Assembly (NCBI GenBank): GCA_024280015.1
Contig: JAJRQY010000170.1
Coordinates: forward strand, 1 to 52,294
Origin: Actinomycetes bacterium
GTDB taxonomy: Bacteria; Actinomycetota; Acidimicrobiia; Acidimicrobiales; SZUA-35
Length of the DNA: 52,294 nucleotides
Direction: 5' to 3'
The notes under the pieces were generated by a model. That model made no database searches. It was not told the origin of the DNA and was given only the letters and a program-made list of their open reading frames with translations. Every line of letters starts with the position of its first letter. Within the stretch, counting starts at the first letter, position 1. Position numbers and translations under genes: made by a program. Shown one piece after another: positions 34,382 to 43,314 of the stretch.

Positions 34382-34669
34382 ATGAACTTGCAACCACTTG
34401 AGGACCGGATCATCGTCCGGCCCGCCGCCGCTGAAGCCACTACGGCCAGCGGACTCGTCATTCCCGATACCGCCAAAGAGAAGCCCCAGCAGGGTGAAGT
34501 CCTTGCTACCGGAGCTGGCCGTCGGTCCGACAACGGGGAACTTATCCCCATGGACGTCTCCGACGGAGACACAGTCGTTTATTCAAAGTACGGCGGAACC
34601 GAAATCACCATCGAGGGCGAAGACCTCCTAATTCTCAACGCTCGCGATGTACTCGCGATCGTGAAGTGA
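34382..34669 (+). CDS. groES: Co-chaperonin GroES
   Basis: 95 residues, exact family size: [15 protein letters not shown], the mobile loop at about residues 17-32 ([15 protein letters not shown]), GEVLATGAG and [14 protein letters not shown], ending DVLAIVK. GroES caps the GroEL cavity. GGAG lies about eight bases before the ATG. groEL follows after 11 bases, and both are under CIRCE control. Confidence 0.98.
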   Translation: MNLQPLEDRIIVRPAAAEATTASGLVIPDTAKEKPQQGEVLATGAGRRSDNGELIPMDVSDGDTVVYSKYGGTEITIEGEDLLILNARDVLAIVK

Positions 34670-34677
34670 GCTGATAA

Positions 34678-36315
<1,638 letters not shown>

Positions 36316-36325
36316 CAACCTTTGC

Positions 36326-36388
36326 TTCCCCAGTAGGGGAAACAGAGACTTGTAAGAAGAGGCCAGCCTTCCGGGGCTGGCCTCTTCT
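36326..36388 (+). terminator. groEL terminator hairpins
   Basis: A small stem TTCCCC-AGTA-GGGGAA (36326-36341) is followed by a perfect 14-bp stem, AGAAGAGGCCAGCC (36355-36368) with loop TTCCGG and GGCTGGCCTCTTCT (36375-36388). The T-run is poor, but the stem is very stable and lies 40 bases after the groEL stop. Confidence 0.8.
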
Positions 36389-36390
36389 GC

Positions 36391-36558
36391 GTTCTGGACG
36401 CCGTGTTGGCAGTCCCAACTGGATTGAGATCCCTAGATGCCATCCACCTGGCCAGCGCACTTGCGTTTGGCGACAGCCCCACGGAGTTGGTTTGCTACGA
36501 CATGCATCTGAACGAGGCTGCTGAAGCTGCTGGCTTGATGACGACTTCTCCGTACTAA
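36391..36558 (+). pseudogene. C-terminal remnant of a PIN-domain (VapC-type) gene
   Basis: The frame from 36391 to the TAA at 36556-36558 gives 55 residues: VLDAVLAVPTGLRSLDAIHL, then ASALAFGDSPTELVCYDMHL and NEAAEAAGLMTTSPY. This matches the end of VapC-type PIN domains, including the third and fourth catalytic acidic positions (LRSLDAIH, CYD). Upstream the frame runs into the groEL hairpin and a stop at 36334, so the first half, with two active-site aspartates, is missing. A GTG at 36403 could start a 51-residue product, but it would be inactive. No antitoxin is seen. Confidence 0.8.
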
Positions 36559-36564
36559 CTTTGC

Positions 36565-37524
36565 CTAGCTGGTTTCCACGGTTGATGCCACGGGTGCTTC
36601 GGCATGAAGGGAAGCAGCCTTTTGCCAGCCGCTAGCAATGTGCTTGAGGATGGGAGTGAAGGTGAGGTGCATGGACGGCACGAACAATCGTCCATACAGG
36701 CCCGGGTTTGGCTGGATGGCGAAACGCATGCCAATTTCGCTTTGTGACTGCTGGCCTGGATCGACCCGCCAACTGCCCTGAACGGTTTGGAGGGGATAGG
36801 GGTAGTCGCTGATGTCGACGTCAATGTCGAAGCGGCGACCGACCTCCCACAGTGTGCAGGTTTCAGACCATGTCCGCCCACGAGAGTCAGTACAAACCCG
36901 CTCAAACCCCGGTCCGTCAGGAGTGATGCTTTCGACTGCTTTGAGGTTCAGGGCAAGTTTGCCATAGAGGCCGTGGTCAGTCATGACCGGCCACAGCTCA
37001 GCCATCGAGCTGGCCGAAGGACGAGTGAACTCAAGAATCTCTACTGGCGGTGACTCCTGGATGGTTGCTCCCGAAGCGTTGAGCAACGCGACCAGACGAG
37101 ATCGGGCTCGTATCTGGGCGACGGCCAAAGCAAGCACTACAAGGCCGGTCAAACCCATGACCAGGATGCCCGCGCCCGAAATCCAGCCAAGTCCGACTAC
37201 TGCCAGTGTTCCGAGGACCCAGCCCAGGTCGTTGAGGGAGGTGATCTGGCTCCAGGTTCGCAGGGTTGAGGTCTTGGTACCAGAGACCAGGAATACGCCA
37301 GTCGCAAATCCGACCAATCCAGCTCCAAGGGCTCGAATGATCCAGATCTGGTCCACCTCAAATAGCCGGGCAATTGGCGAGGCCGCGACCAGGCCAATGG
37401 TGCCGGTGACCAGTGAGAATTCGGAGTTGATCCGCAGCAGATTCCGGAGCTTGGTTGCGGCGCGGCGAGCATCAACCTCAGCGATCGGTGCACTGAGGTA
37501 CAGCTGTGGGTCGGCGTTTGACAT
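36565..37524 (-). CDS. Membrane protein with C-terminal SRPBCC domain
   Basis: 319 residues from ATG 37524, which has AGGAG eight bases upstream; the open frame to 37563 is less likely. The first half has about four membrane helices (around LVTGTIGLVAASPIARLF, WIIRALGAGLVGFATGVFLV, LGWVLGTLAVVGLG and ILVMGLTGLVVLALAVAQI). The second half, from PPVEILEFTRPSASSMAELW, looks like a polyketide-cyclase/SRPBCC ligand-binding fold, with TWSETCTLWEVGRRFDIDV. Function unknown; a membrane-tethered lipid or hydrophobic-ligand binder is possible. It is divergent from the XRE regulator. Confidence 0.8.
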   Translation of the reverse strand: MSNADPQLYLSAPIAEVDARRAATKLRNLLRINSEFSLVTGTIGLVAASPIARLFEVDQIWIIRALGAGLVGFATGVFLVSGTKTSTLRTWSQITSLNDLGWVLGTLAVVGLGWISGAGILVMGLTGLVVLALAVAQIRARSRLVALLNASGATIQESPPVEILEFTRPSASSMAELWPVMTDHGLYGKLALNLKAVESITPDGPGFERVCTDSRGRTWSETCTLWEVGRRFDIDVDISDYPYPLQTVQGSWRVDPGQQSQSEIGMRFAIQPNPGLYGRLFVPSMHLTFTPILKHIASGWQKAASLHAEAPVASTVETS

Positions 37525-37581
37525 TTGAACGATCTCCTGGGAGGTGGATGGACTGGGTTTCATCCTGAGCGGCAGAGAGAA

Positions 37582-37608
37582 GTAATGCGATTACCTGCGA
37601 TGTAATCG
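37582..37608. promoter_or_regulatory. Palindromic operator between SRPBCC gene and XRE regulator
   Basis: Three GTAAT half-sites lie here: GTAAT (37582-37586), ATTAC (37590-37594) and GTAAT (37602-37606). The first two make GTAAT-GCG-ATTAC; the last two make CGATTAC-N7-GTAATCG. It lies 58 bases from the SRPBCC start and 87 from the regulator start. The 11-mer TGCGATTACCT (37586-37596) recurs at 40071-40081 upstream of the F420-type oxidoreductase gene. Confidence 0.6.
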
Positions 37609-37694
37609 TCTCGTCCACCAGCGCGATCTATCCTCGTCTCAGCTTCTCCGGGATCACTTGTCAGATGCCTATGCCGTGAAGCAGAGGATCGCAA

Positions 37695-38513
37695 ATGAGC
37701 ACACAAACAGAAGTAGCCCAGTTCGGTTCGGAACTGAAGCGGTGGCGAAATCACCGTCGCTATAGCCAGCTCGAGTTGGCCAGCCGGGCTGAGGTATCCC
37801 AACGACACCTCAGCTTCCTCGAAACCGGACGGTCCAAACCAAGTCCGGAAATGATCCAGCACCTCTCTGGCGTTCTCGATGTTCCGTTGAGGGCACGGAA
37901 TGCTCTCTTGAATTTGGCCGGATTCGCTCCCGTCTATAGCGAGGAACCACTGGACAGTCCGGCCCTGGCTCAGGTTCGACAGAGCCTGGAAACGCTGGTC
38001 GAAGCCCACAGTCCGTTTCCCGCCTTTGTGGTTGACCGGTCGTGGAACTTGATGCTGGCCAATACCGCTGCCCTTGTTCTGACAGGCTTGCTGTTGCCCG
38101 CAGATTCGCCGCCCGAGATTGCTGGGAACGTTCTTCGCCTGTTCCTTCACCCTCAGGGCGCCAGGAGTAGCGTGAGCAACTGGCCTCAGGCTGCAGCGGT
38201 TCTGATCGAGCGTCTGGAGATGGAATGCAATGCCAACCCGGCCGATGGTCATCTGGCGGAGTTGCTCCAGGAGGTATTGGACTATGACGGGGTACAAGAA
38301 GCCCTCAGCCTCGCTCCTGGCCACAGCCGAGACACTTTTCTAACCAGCATCCAGGTTGAGTCTGGCCCGGTCAGGCTTCGGATGTACACCGCAATCTCGT
38401 CGTTGGCGGCTCCGCTGGATGTGACACTGCAAGAGCTGCGGCTTGAGACTCTTCTACCTGCGGACGCGGCAACCGCTGATGAGCTTCGCCGGTTGTGCGC
38501 TGACTTGCTCTGA
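37695..38513 (+). CDS. XRE-family regulator with MmyB-like ligand domain
   Basis: 272 residues. The helix-turn-helix is at about residues 8-62 (FGSELKRWRNHRRYSQLELA, SRAEVSQRHLSFLETGRSKP). The rest matches the MmyB-type C-terminal domain, with FVVDRSWNLMLANTAALVL and LRLFLHPQGARSSVSNWPQ near 97-160 and the closing LRLETLLPADAATADELRRL. Such domains bind small hydrophobic ligands, fatty acids in known cases. It probably regulates itself and the divergent SRPBCC gene through the palindrome between them. Members often sit beside oxidoreductase or SDR genes. Confidence 0.93.
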   Translation: MSTQTEVAQFGSELKRWRNHRRYSQLELASRAEVSQRHLSFLETGRSKPSPEMIQHLSGVLDVPLRARNALLNLAGFAPVYSEEPLDSPALAQVRQSLETLVEAHSPFPAFVVDRSWNLMLANTAALVLTGLLLPADSPPEIAGNVLRLFLHPQGARSSVSNWPQAAAVLIERLEMECNANPADGHLAELLQEVLDYDGVQEALSLAPGHSRDTFLTSIQVESGPVRLRMYTAISSLAAPLDVTLQELRLETLLPADAATADELRRLCADLL

Positions 38514-38724
38514 GTCCGCCGGAGTTTAGTGGTCTCTGCCATCCAGATTCCGTTGTTGACCAGAGGACCGCTCGTGGTGGTTAATTCGGTCCAGGGCGCT
38601 GAGCAGGTTGAGGCGGTTCCTTCGAACTCGCGGACTCGTTCCACCACCGAACCTTCACCCCTCAATTCAGCGCTTAGCGAGTCAGCCATAGTCTTGATGT
38701 GCTCTTGAGTAGCTGTGAGTGCAG
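38514..38724. other. Intergenic stretch after the XRE gene
   Basis: No gene can be supported. A minus-strand frame from ATG 38689 is open into the XRE gene, but it lacks a ribosome binding site and most of it is antisense to the regulator. The stretch adjoins a frameshifted pseudogene, so it may be decayed coding sequence. Confidence 0.4.
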
Positions 38725-39073
38725 CTAGCTAGCCCGTTGGCTGATCCAGGGGTGCCATGTTTCTCTGACCGCGTCTGGGAGTGTGAGAGTCTCCCATTCC
38801 TCAAGGAGAAGCGCGGGATCAATGTAGGCGGTTACGTCCTCGGCTGTGCCGATACGAAGTACGACCTGTACACAAACCGGCGCTGTTTCGGATCAGTAAG
38901 GTCTCGGGTGATGCCGCCTGGGGACCAATCCAGCCGCAACGGCAATTCGACCAGTCCTGCAAATCCGGTGTGAAGGGCACCGCCAAACCCGTCAGGGATC
39001 GGGGCGCTTCGCCACCTGGCAGGCGTGCGCAGGCTCTGGCTTTGCGCCGAATGGCTTCAGGGCTGAGACTCAT
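38725..39073 (-). pseudogene. Small gene broken by two frameshifts
   Basis: Protein-like sequence passes through all three minus-strand frames. It starts at ATG 39073 (MSLSPEAIRRKARACARLP), continues in a second frame from about 39010 (APIPDGFGGALHTGFAGLVE, then LPLRLDWSPGGITRDLTDPK), and in a third from about 38873 (VQVVLRIGTAEDVTAYIDPA, then LLLEEWETLTLPDAVRETWH) to the TAG at 38725-38727. Both changes equal loss of one base, around 39000-39030 and 38868-38880. The restored product would have about 115 residues. I do not recognise the family. Sequencing error is possible but would have to occur twice. Confidence 0.55.
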
Positions 39074-39112
39074 ACCGACAATCTAGGCCACCATTGGAGC
39101 AGAGCAGTCAGG

Positions 39113-39964
39113 TCAGGGTTGGGTGAGATGTTCGTCCAGTCGAACAGTGAGAGCTTCGAGCTCGGGCATGACTATGGACTCATCTGCTGGCGAAAGTGTG
39201 CACAACACTCGGTCGATTCCGGCGTCGGCATATTGTTCCAAGATGGCCGGGTCGCCACTGGAGGAATAGACCGAGATGATGGCACTTTCCGGATCACGGT
39301 CTGCATCGGAAAAGGCATTGCGAAGGCTTTCCACATGATTGAGGATGGTTCCGTATCCCTCGATTGGGAGCCAGCCGTCTCCCCAGCGGGCGATGTCCCG
39401 AAATCCTTCTTTGGATGCCCGTGCTCCGAGATGGATTGGCGGACCTCCAGGCTGGACCGGCTTTGGCCAAGACCAGCATGGCTCAACCGAGAAGTACGGT
39501 CCGGAGTGCGATCCTTCGTCGTCGTTCCAGAGAGCTTTCATCAGCGAAAGTGAGTCGTCGAGCTGGGCGGCAGCGTCATCGAGGGTCACGCCGTGGGTCG
39601 CCAGTTCTTCCGCACTCCATCCGTAGCCGACACCCAGCTCCAATCGCCCCTCAGACTGCCAATCCAAGGTTGCGATGGTCTTGGCTGTTACCACCGGATC
39701 CCGGAGGGCAAGCAGAGCAACTCCGGTCCCGATTCGCAATATGGTCGTCGTGGCGGCAGCTGCGGCCAGGACCACGAATGGGTCACACGTCCGCAGATAC
39801 CACCAGGGCAGTTCGCCACCGGGCCAAACGGTCTTTCGGGATGTCGGAACGTGGGTCTTCTCCGGCACCCAGAGCGATTCGAAGCCTCGACGCTCGACCT
39901 CTGGCGCCAACTTGTGCATTGGCATCGTGCGATCTGTGGCGAATATCTTCACGCCGACTTTCAT
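39113..39964 (-). CDS. Luciferase-like oxidoreductase, probably F420-dependent
   Basis: 283 residues with a TIM-barrel luciferase pattern: VGVKIFATDRTMPMHKLAPE, RGFESLWVPEKTHVP, ILRIGTGVALLALRDP, then GRLELGVGYGWSAEELATHG and PPIHLGARASKEGFRDIARW. Actinobacterial proteins of this type use coenzyme F420 rather than FMN, hence the cofactor guess. Substrate unknown. Start at ATG 39964. It shares a 229-base upstream region with the divergent DUF2207 gene; an imperfect palindrome (GATTACCT-CAC-AGGTAGTC, 40074-40092) lies there. Confidence 0.92.
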   Translation of the reverse strand: MKVGVKIFATDRTMPMHKLAPEVERRGFESLWVPEKTHVPTSRKTVWPGGELPWWYLRTCDPFVVLAAAAATTTILRIGTGVALLALRDPVVTAKTIATLDWQSEGRLELGVGYGWSAEELATHGVTLDDAAAQLDDSLSLMKALWNDDEGSHSGPYFSVEPCWSWPKPVQPGGPPIHLGARASKEGFRDIARWGDGWLPIEGYGTILNHVESLRNAFSDADRDPESAIISVYSSSGDPAILEQYADAGIDRVLCTLSPADESIVMPELEALTVRLDEHLTQP

Positions 39965-40070
39965 TCGCCCACCAGTCCCTCGGTCAATACCGTTGGTTGT
40001 GCTTCCGTCAGTGGTGTGAGCTTCAGTGTTGGTTTCATTGCCTCAAGACTTACCGCGCCCGGCGACTGGC

Positions 40071-40092
40071 TGCGATTACCTCACAGGTAGTC
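40071..40092. promoter_or_regulatory. Second possible site of the XRE regulator
   Basis: TGCGATTACCT (40071-40081) is identical to 11 bases of the palindrome at 37586-37596, and with the following bases forms a near-palindrome GATTACCT-CAC-AGGTAGTC with one mismatch. It lies in the divergent region between the luciferase-like gene and the DUF2207 gene. Confidence 0.35.
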
Positions 40093-40193
40093 AAGACCTG
40101 CTCCGCAAACCCTGGATTGGGTCGCTGCGGTTGGACTGTCTGTGGTCACCGAAGAGACCCGACCTGACCTTGGGTGCGATGTAGAGTCCTGTC

Positions 40194-41894
40194 GTGAATG
40201 TGAAGAAGCGGCGAAGAATCAACGCTGTTGTCCTGGGGCTCGTTGCCGTCGTGTTCGGCGTGTTGGCTGGTAGCGCGGCGAAGATTGGTGACGGGGAACG
40301 CATCAGTCACTATTGGGTCGATGCCCAACTGAATGAAACCGGAGGGGCCCGAGTCGTTGAGATCATCGAGTATGACTTTGGCAGTAAGCGGCGCCATGGG
40401 ATCTTTCGAGAGATCCCAGACCTTGACCCTTCCGTCCCGACCCAGGTTTCGTCCGAAACTGCTCCGGACCAAGCCGAAAACTCGGAGAGTCTGCAAGCCA
40501 CAACAATCAAGATCGGAGACCCCGGTAAGCGGATCTCTGGCCGGCACGTCTACCAGATCAACTATGGACTCACCAGCCTGCAGCTCGACGACGAAGTTAT
40601 CTGGGACGCCGTTGGTACCGAATGGCGAGTCGGCATCGACAAGGTAGAGATCCATCTTCGGAGCCCTTTCGAACTGGTGCGCCCAACTTGTCGCATCGGC
40701 CGTTTCGGCAGCTCGGATTCGTGCTCGGTAGAAACCGTTGGGCCTGGCCACCTTCTAATCCAGGTCGAAGGCCTGGATTCGGGCGAAGGCGTCACCATTG
40801 CTGCTCGGCCCGGTTCTGCCGTTTTGATTGCTCAGGGCCCAACCAGGCCGAGTTTGCTCGCTGATGATCCGGGCTCCTCGTTCATGTCAGTGGCGCTGAC
40901 CGGGCTTCTTGCTGCCGGCGCTTCAATGCCTCTGGTTTCCCGCATGGCTAGGCGTCGAGGTCGTGAGAAATTTCGAGACAGCACTGGCCTCATCACCCTG
41001 GTTGATGCTGCGGACCTTCCCGAGTATGTGTCGCTCCATTCGGCTGCGTTCCCCGACCTTGAACCGTGGCAGGCTGGTGTTGTCTATGACGAACGTCCGT
41101 TGCCACGTCATCAAACAGCATGGCTGGTTCAACAAGCGGTCCAAGGACAGATCGTTCTTGAAGGCGAGAAGACCGTGACCATGCGGGTTGGTCCTTCTGG
41201 GCTCAGTGATCGCCTGTTGATGGTCATGTTTGATGGAAGAGAAACTGTCGAACTTGGCGTGTATGACCCCACCTTTCAGATGGCCTGGGGCGGTGTGAAA
41301 GACCGGATTGAAGACTTCGCCAAGGATGTCAGCCTGTGGGATCCAGAGGCAGACCGGTTCCGGCGGTCAGTCTCAATCGGCGGTGCTGTTGCTCTGATTC
41401 TTGGTCTGATTCTTGCCGTGCTCGGCGCAATGTCGGCCGGTCGCTCAGGCTGGGGCAGTCTGCCCCTCGTAGCCGTTGGCATGCTGGCTGCTGGTGCTGG
41501 TGCCACCGCGGTTGCTCGAGCTTGGGAGCTTCGGGTTCGCACTCCGCAAGGATCAGAAACCTGGCTATCGATCGAGACTTTTCGCCGCTATCTGGCCCAA
41601 GCCGATGCCGAGCAAGCGGAATGGGCAGCCAAGAATGGTGTGATAACCCAGTACGCAGCTTGGGCCATTGCGTTGGGCGAGATCGACCAATGGACTGACG
41701 CGGTGAAACGTTCGTCGGCCTTCAGTGCGAGCACCCATGACCAGTCGGGCTGGGCGGACATGCGCATGATCCCCTTGCTCTCTCGACTGGAAACATCGAC
41801 CATCTCGACTGCCACCAGTCCATCGTCAAGTTCAAGCGGGGGAGGCGGAAGTGTCGGTGGCGGCGGCGGAGGTGGCGGGGGCGGAAGCTGGTAG
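40194..41894 (+). CDS. DUF2207 membrane protein
   Basis: 566 residues from GTG 40194. A basic N-terminus and hydrophobic segment (INAVVLGLVAVVFGVLAGSA, about 9-28) act as signal or anchor. The extracytoplasmic domain then has the DUF2207 pattern ARVVEIIEYDFGSKRRHGIFREIP and HVYQINYGLTSL. Further membrane helices are at about 228-247 and, as a pair, near 400-448. It ends with a Ser-rich stretch and an almost pure glycine tail closing in W, typical of this family. Function unknown. The tail region is overlapped by a convergent acetyltransferase gene. Confidence 0.88.
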   Translation: MNVKKRRRINAVVLGLVAVVFGVLAGSAAKIGDGERISHYWVDAQLNETGGARVVEIIEYDFGSKRRHGIFREIPDLDPSVPTQVSSETAPDQAENSESLQATTIKIGDPGKRISGRHVYQINYGLTSLQLDDEVIWDAVGTEWRVGIDKVEIHLRSPFELVRPTCRIGRFGSSDSCSVETVGPGHLLIQVEGLDSGEGVTIAARPGSAVLIAQGPTRPSLLADDPGSSFMSVALTGLLAAGASMPLVSRMARRRGREKFRDSTGLITLVDAADLPEYVSLHSAAFPDLEPWQAGVVYDERPLPRHQTAWLVQQAVQGQIVLEGEKTVTMRVGPSGLSDRLLMVMFDGRETVELGVYDPTFQMAWGGVKDRIEDFAKDVSLWDPEADRFRRSVSIGGAVALILGLILAVLGAMSAGRSGWGSLPLVAVGMLAAGAGATAVARAWELRVRTPQGSETWLSIETFRRYLAQADAEQAEWAAKNGVITQYAAWAIALGEIDQWTDAVKRSSAFSASTHDQSGWADMRMIPLLSRLETSTISTATSPSSSSSGGGGSVGGGGGGGGGGSW

Positions 41895-42455
41895 TACTCG
41901 TGCGGACAAGTGGTCCGGGTAGCTGGTTGCTCTGTCCAATTGCTTGAGCAGAAGATGCTCGTCGTAGACGACACCACCATGATCGTTGTGAACGAGTTGG
42001 TCAGTGAGCATCCAGCCTGCGGACTCATAGAGCTTGATCGCGGGCCCATTGCCAACCATGGTGTGCAACTGGATCCCCTGGTGTCCGGCATCTGCCAGCA
42101 TCTGCTCGCCGAGAGCAAGCAAGGATCTCCCAAGGCCCTGGCCCCAGTAGTCAGGGTCGATGAAAAGATGAACCAGTTCGTTGCCAGCCACGGTTACGTG
42201 TCCGATCGGGTTGCCGTTGAGGTTGGCGACATGGGTCGAGAATTCTGAGTCTGGTTCCAGCCATCGGCGCCATCGGTTGAACTTGGCCCACGGATCCATC
42301 TTCTCTACCACGCCGGGCGCAACGAGGTCCTTGAACGCCAGTTGCCAGCAACGATGATGATATTTTGCGATGAGGGCAGCATCACTTGGTTCGGCTGGAC
42401 GAAAGGTGATGTCGGCTGCGTCAATCGCCTTGTCGTCAATCACTATCTTGCACAC
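41832..42455 (-). CDS. GNAT acetyltransferase
   Basis: 207 residues from GTG 42455; internal GTG 42443 is possible. The GNAT fold is clear: ITFRPAEPSDAALIAKYHHR, GHVTVAGNELVHLFIDPDYW, the acetyl-CoA loop GQGLGRSLLALGEQML and AIKLYESAGW. The last 23 residues are Ala/Ser/Thr/Pro-rich and antisense to the glycine tail of the DUF2207 gene, overlapping it by 63 bases. The start overlaps the upstream flavoenzyme gene by 20 bases, so the two are one transcript. Substrate unknown. Confidence 0.9.
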   Translation of the reverse strand: MCKIVIDDKAIDAADITFRPAEPSDAALIAKYHHRCWQLAFKDLVAPGVVEKMDPWAKFNRWRRWLEPDSEFSTHVANLNGNPIGHVTVAGNELVHLFIDPDYWGQGLGRSLLALGEQMLADAGHQGIQLHTMVGNGPAIKLYESAGWMLTDQLVHNDHGGVVYDEHLLLKQLDRATSYPDHLSARVLPASAPATSAAATDTSASPA

Positions 42456-43224
42456 CGGTGTGGGGATGGTCGACCATGACCATGACCTGATCCAATGGCT
42501 TGCGGGCCAAGGTTGGCACCTTCACTCCTGGCAGCGGATAGCCAATGGGAAACAGGACAAATGGTCGCTCGTTCTCGGGACGTCCAAGCACCCGGGTCAG
42601 GAAGTTCATCGGGCTTGGCGTATGGGTCAGGGTGGTCAAACCCATATTGTGCAGGGCTGTGATGAACATGCCAGCAGCAATGCCGGTGCTTTCCTTGACG
42701 TAGTAGTTCTTGCGCCGCTGACCATCGGGCCGAACCTCATAGCGCTCCTCGAACAAGACGACGATCCAAGGAGCGATCTCCAAGAACTCCTTGTGGTGGT
42801 CGGTGCCAAGTGGAGCCAACGCTTCTTGCCACTCCTCATTCATCCGGCTTTCTAAATAGTTGACCCGCTCCTCTTCTTCGGCTGCGGATCGGATGGCTTT
42901 CTTCACCTCGGCTGACTGGGTGGCAACGAAGCGCCATGGCTGCTTGTGTGCGCCAGAGGGAGCAGTCGAAGCGGTGGCAATAGCAAGCTCAATCAGTTCA
43001 GCCGGAACCGGATCAGAGGAGAACATGCGTGGGCTTCGACGCAACTCCATCTGGTGGTAAAACGATTCGGCGCGCTCGGCCATGGTGTCCGGATCGAGTC
43101 GGGTGTATTCCATCTCATGAAAGGGATACTCGGCTTCGAGATCCGCAGGCGGGTAAGGATGCTCGTACTGCACAGGTATTGTTGTCTCTGCCGTCGGCGG
43201 CTTGTCCTGTGTTGGATCAGTCAT
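42436..43224 (-). CDS. Nitroreductase-family flavoenzyme, iodotyrosine deiodinase-like
   Basis: 262 residues. FMN-binding landmarks are RRSPRMFSSDPVP (62-74) and TAPSGAHKQPWRFV (87-100). The middle part EEEERVNYLESRMNEEWQEA, LAPLGTDHHKEFLEIAPW, and the end TLTHTPSPMNFLTRVLGRPE follow the iodotyrosine deiodinase branch of the nitroreductase fold rather than NfnB types. The active-site lid of deiodinases (the E-x-x-x-x-Y-x-x-R region) is represented by ERVNYLESR. Reductive dehalogenation of an aromatic substrate is the likely chemistry; the substrate is not known. It is divergent from the enoyl-CoA hydratase gene. Confidence 0.9.
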   Translation of the reverse strand: MTDPTQDKPPTAETTIPVQYEHPYPPADLEAEYPFHEMEYTRLDPDTMAERAESFYHQMELRRSPRMFSSDPVPAELIELAIATASTAPSGAHKQPWRFVATQSAEVKKAIRSAAEEEERVNYLESRMNEEWQEALAPLGTDHHKEFLEIAPWIVVLFEERYEVRPDGQRRKNYYVKESTGIAAGMFITALHNMGLTTLTHTPSPMNFLTRVLGRPENERPFVLFPIGYPLPGVKVPTLARKPLDQVMVMVDHPHTGVQDSD

Positions 43225-43314
43225 GTTTGATCTCCGGTTTTACTTGTGTCTCGTGACCCTGGTATTTTCGCTGGTGCCGGGAGCCTAGACCTGTCCCGAA
43301 CCAGGAGAGAAACC

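Noticed and set aside
37560-38324. Minus-strand ORF of 254 codons opposite the XRE gene
   Set aside because: The plus strand encodes a clear HTH/MmyB protein and the operator region; the antisense frame shows no family pattern.
38282-38689. Minus-strand ORF of 135 codons
   Set aside because: More than half is antisense to the XRE regulator, there is no ribosome binding site, and the composition of the overlapped part is that of a shadow frame (Ser/Arg-rich).
38719-38973. Plus-strand ORF of 84 codons
   Set aside because: It is antisense to the frameshifted minus-strand remnant, which reads much more like protein.
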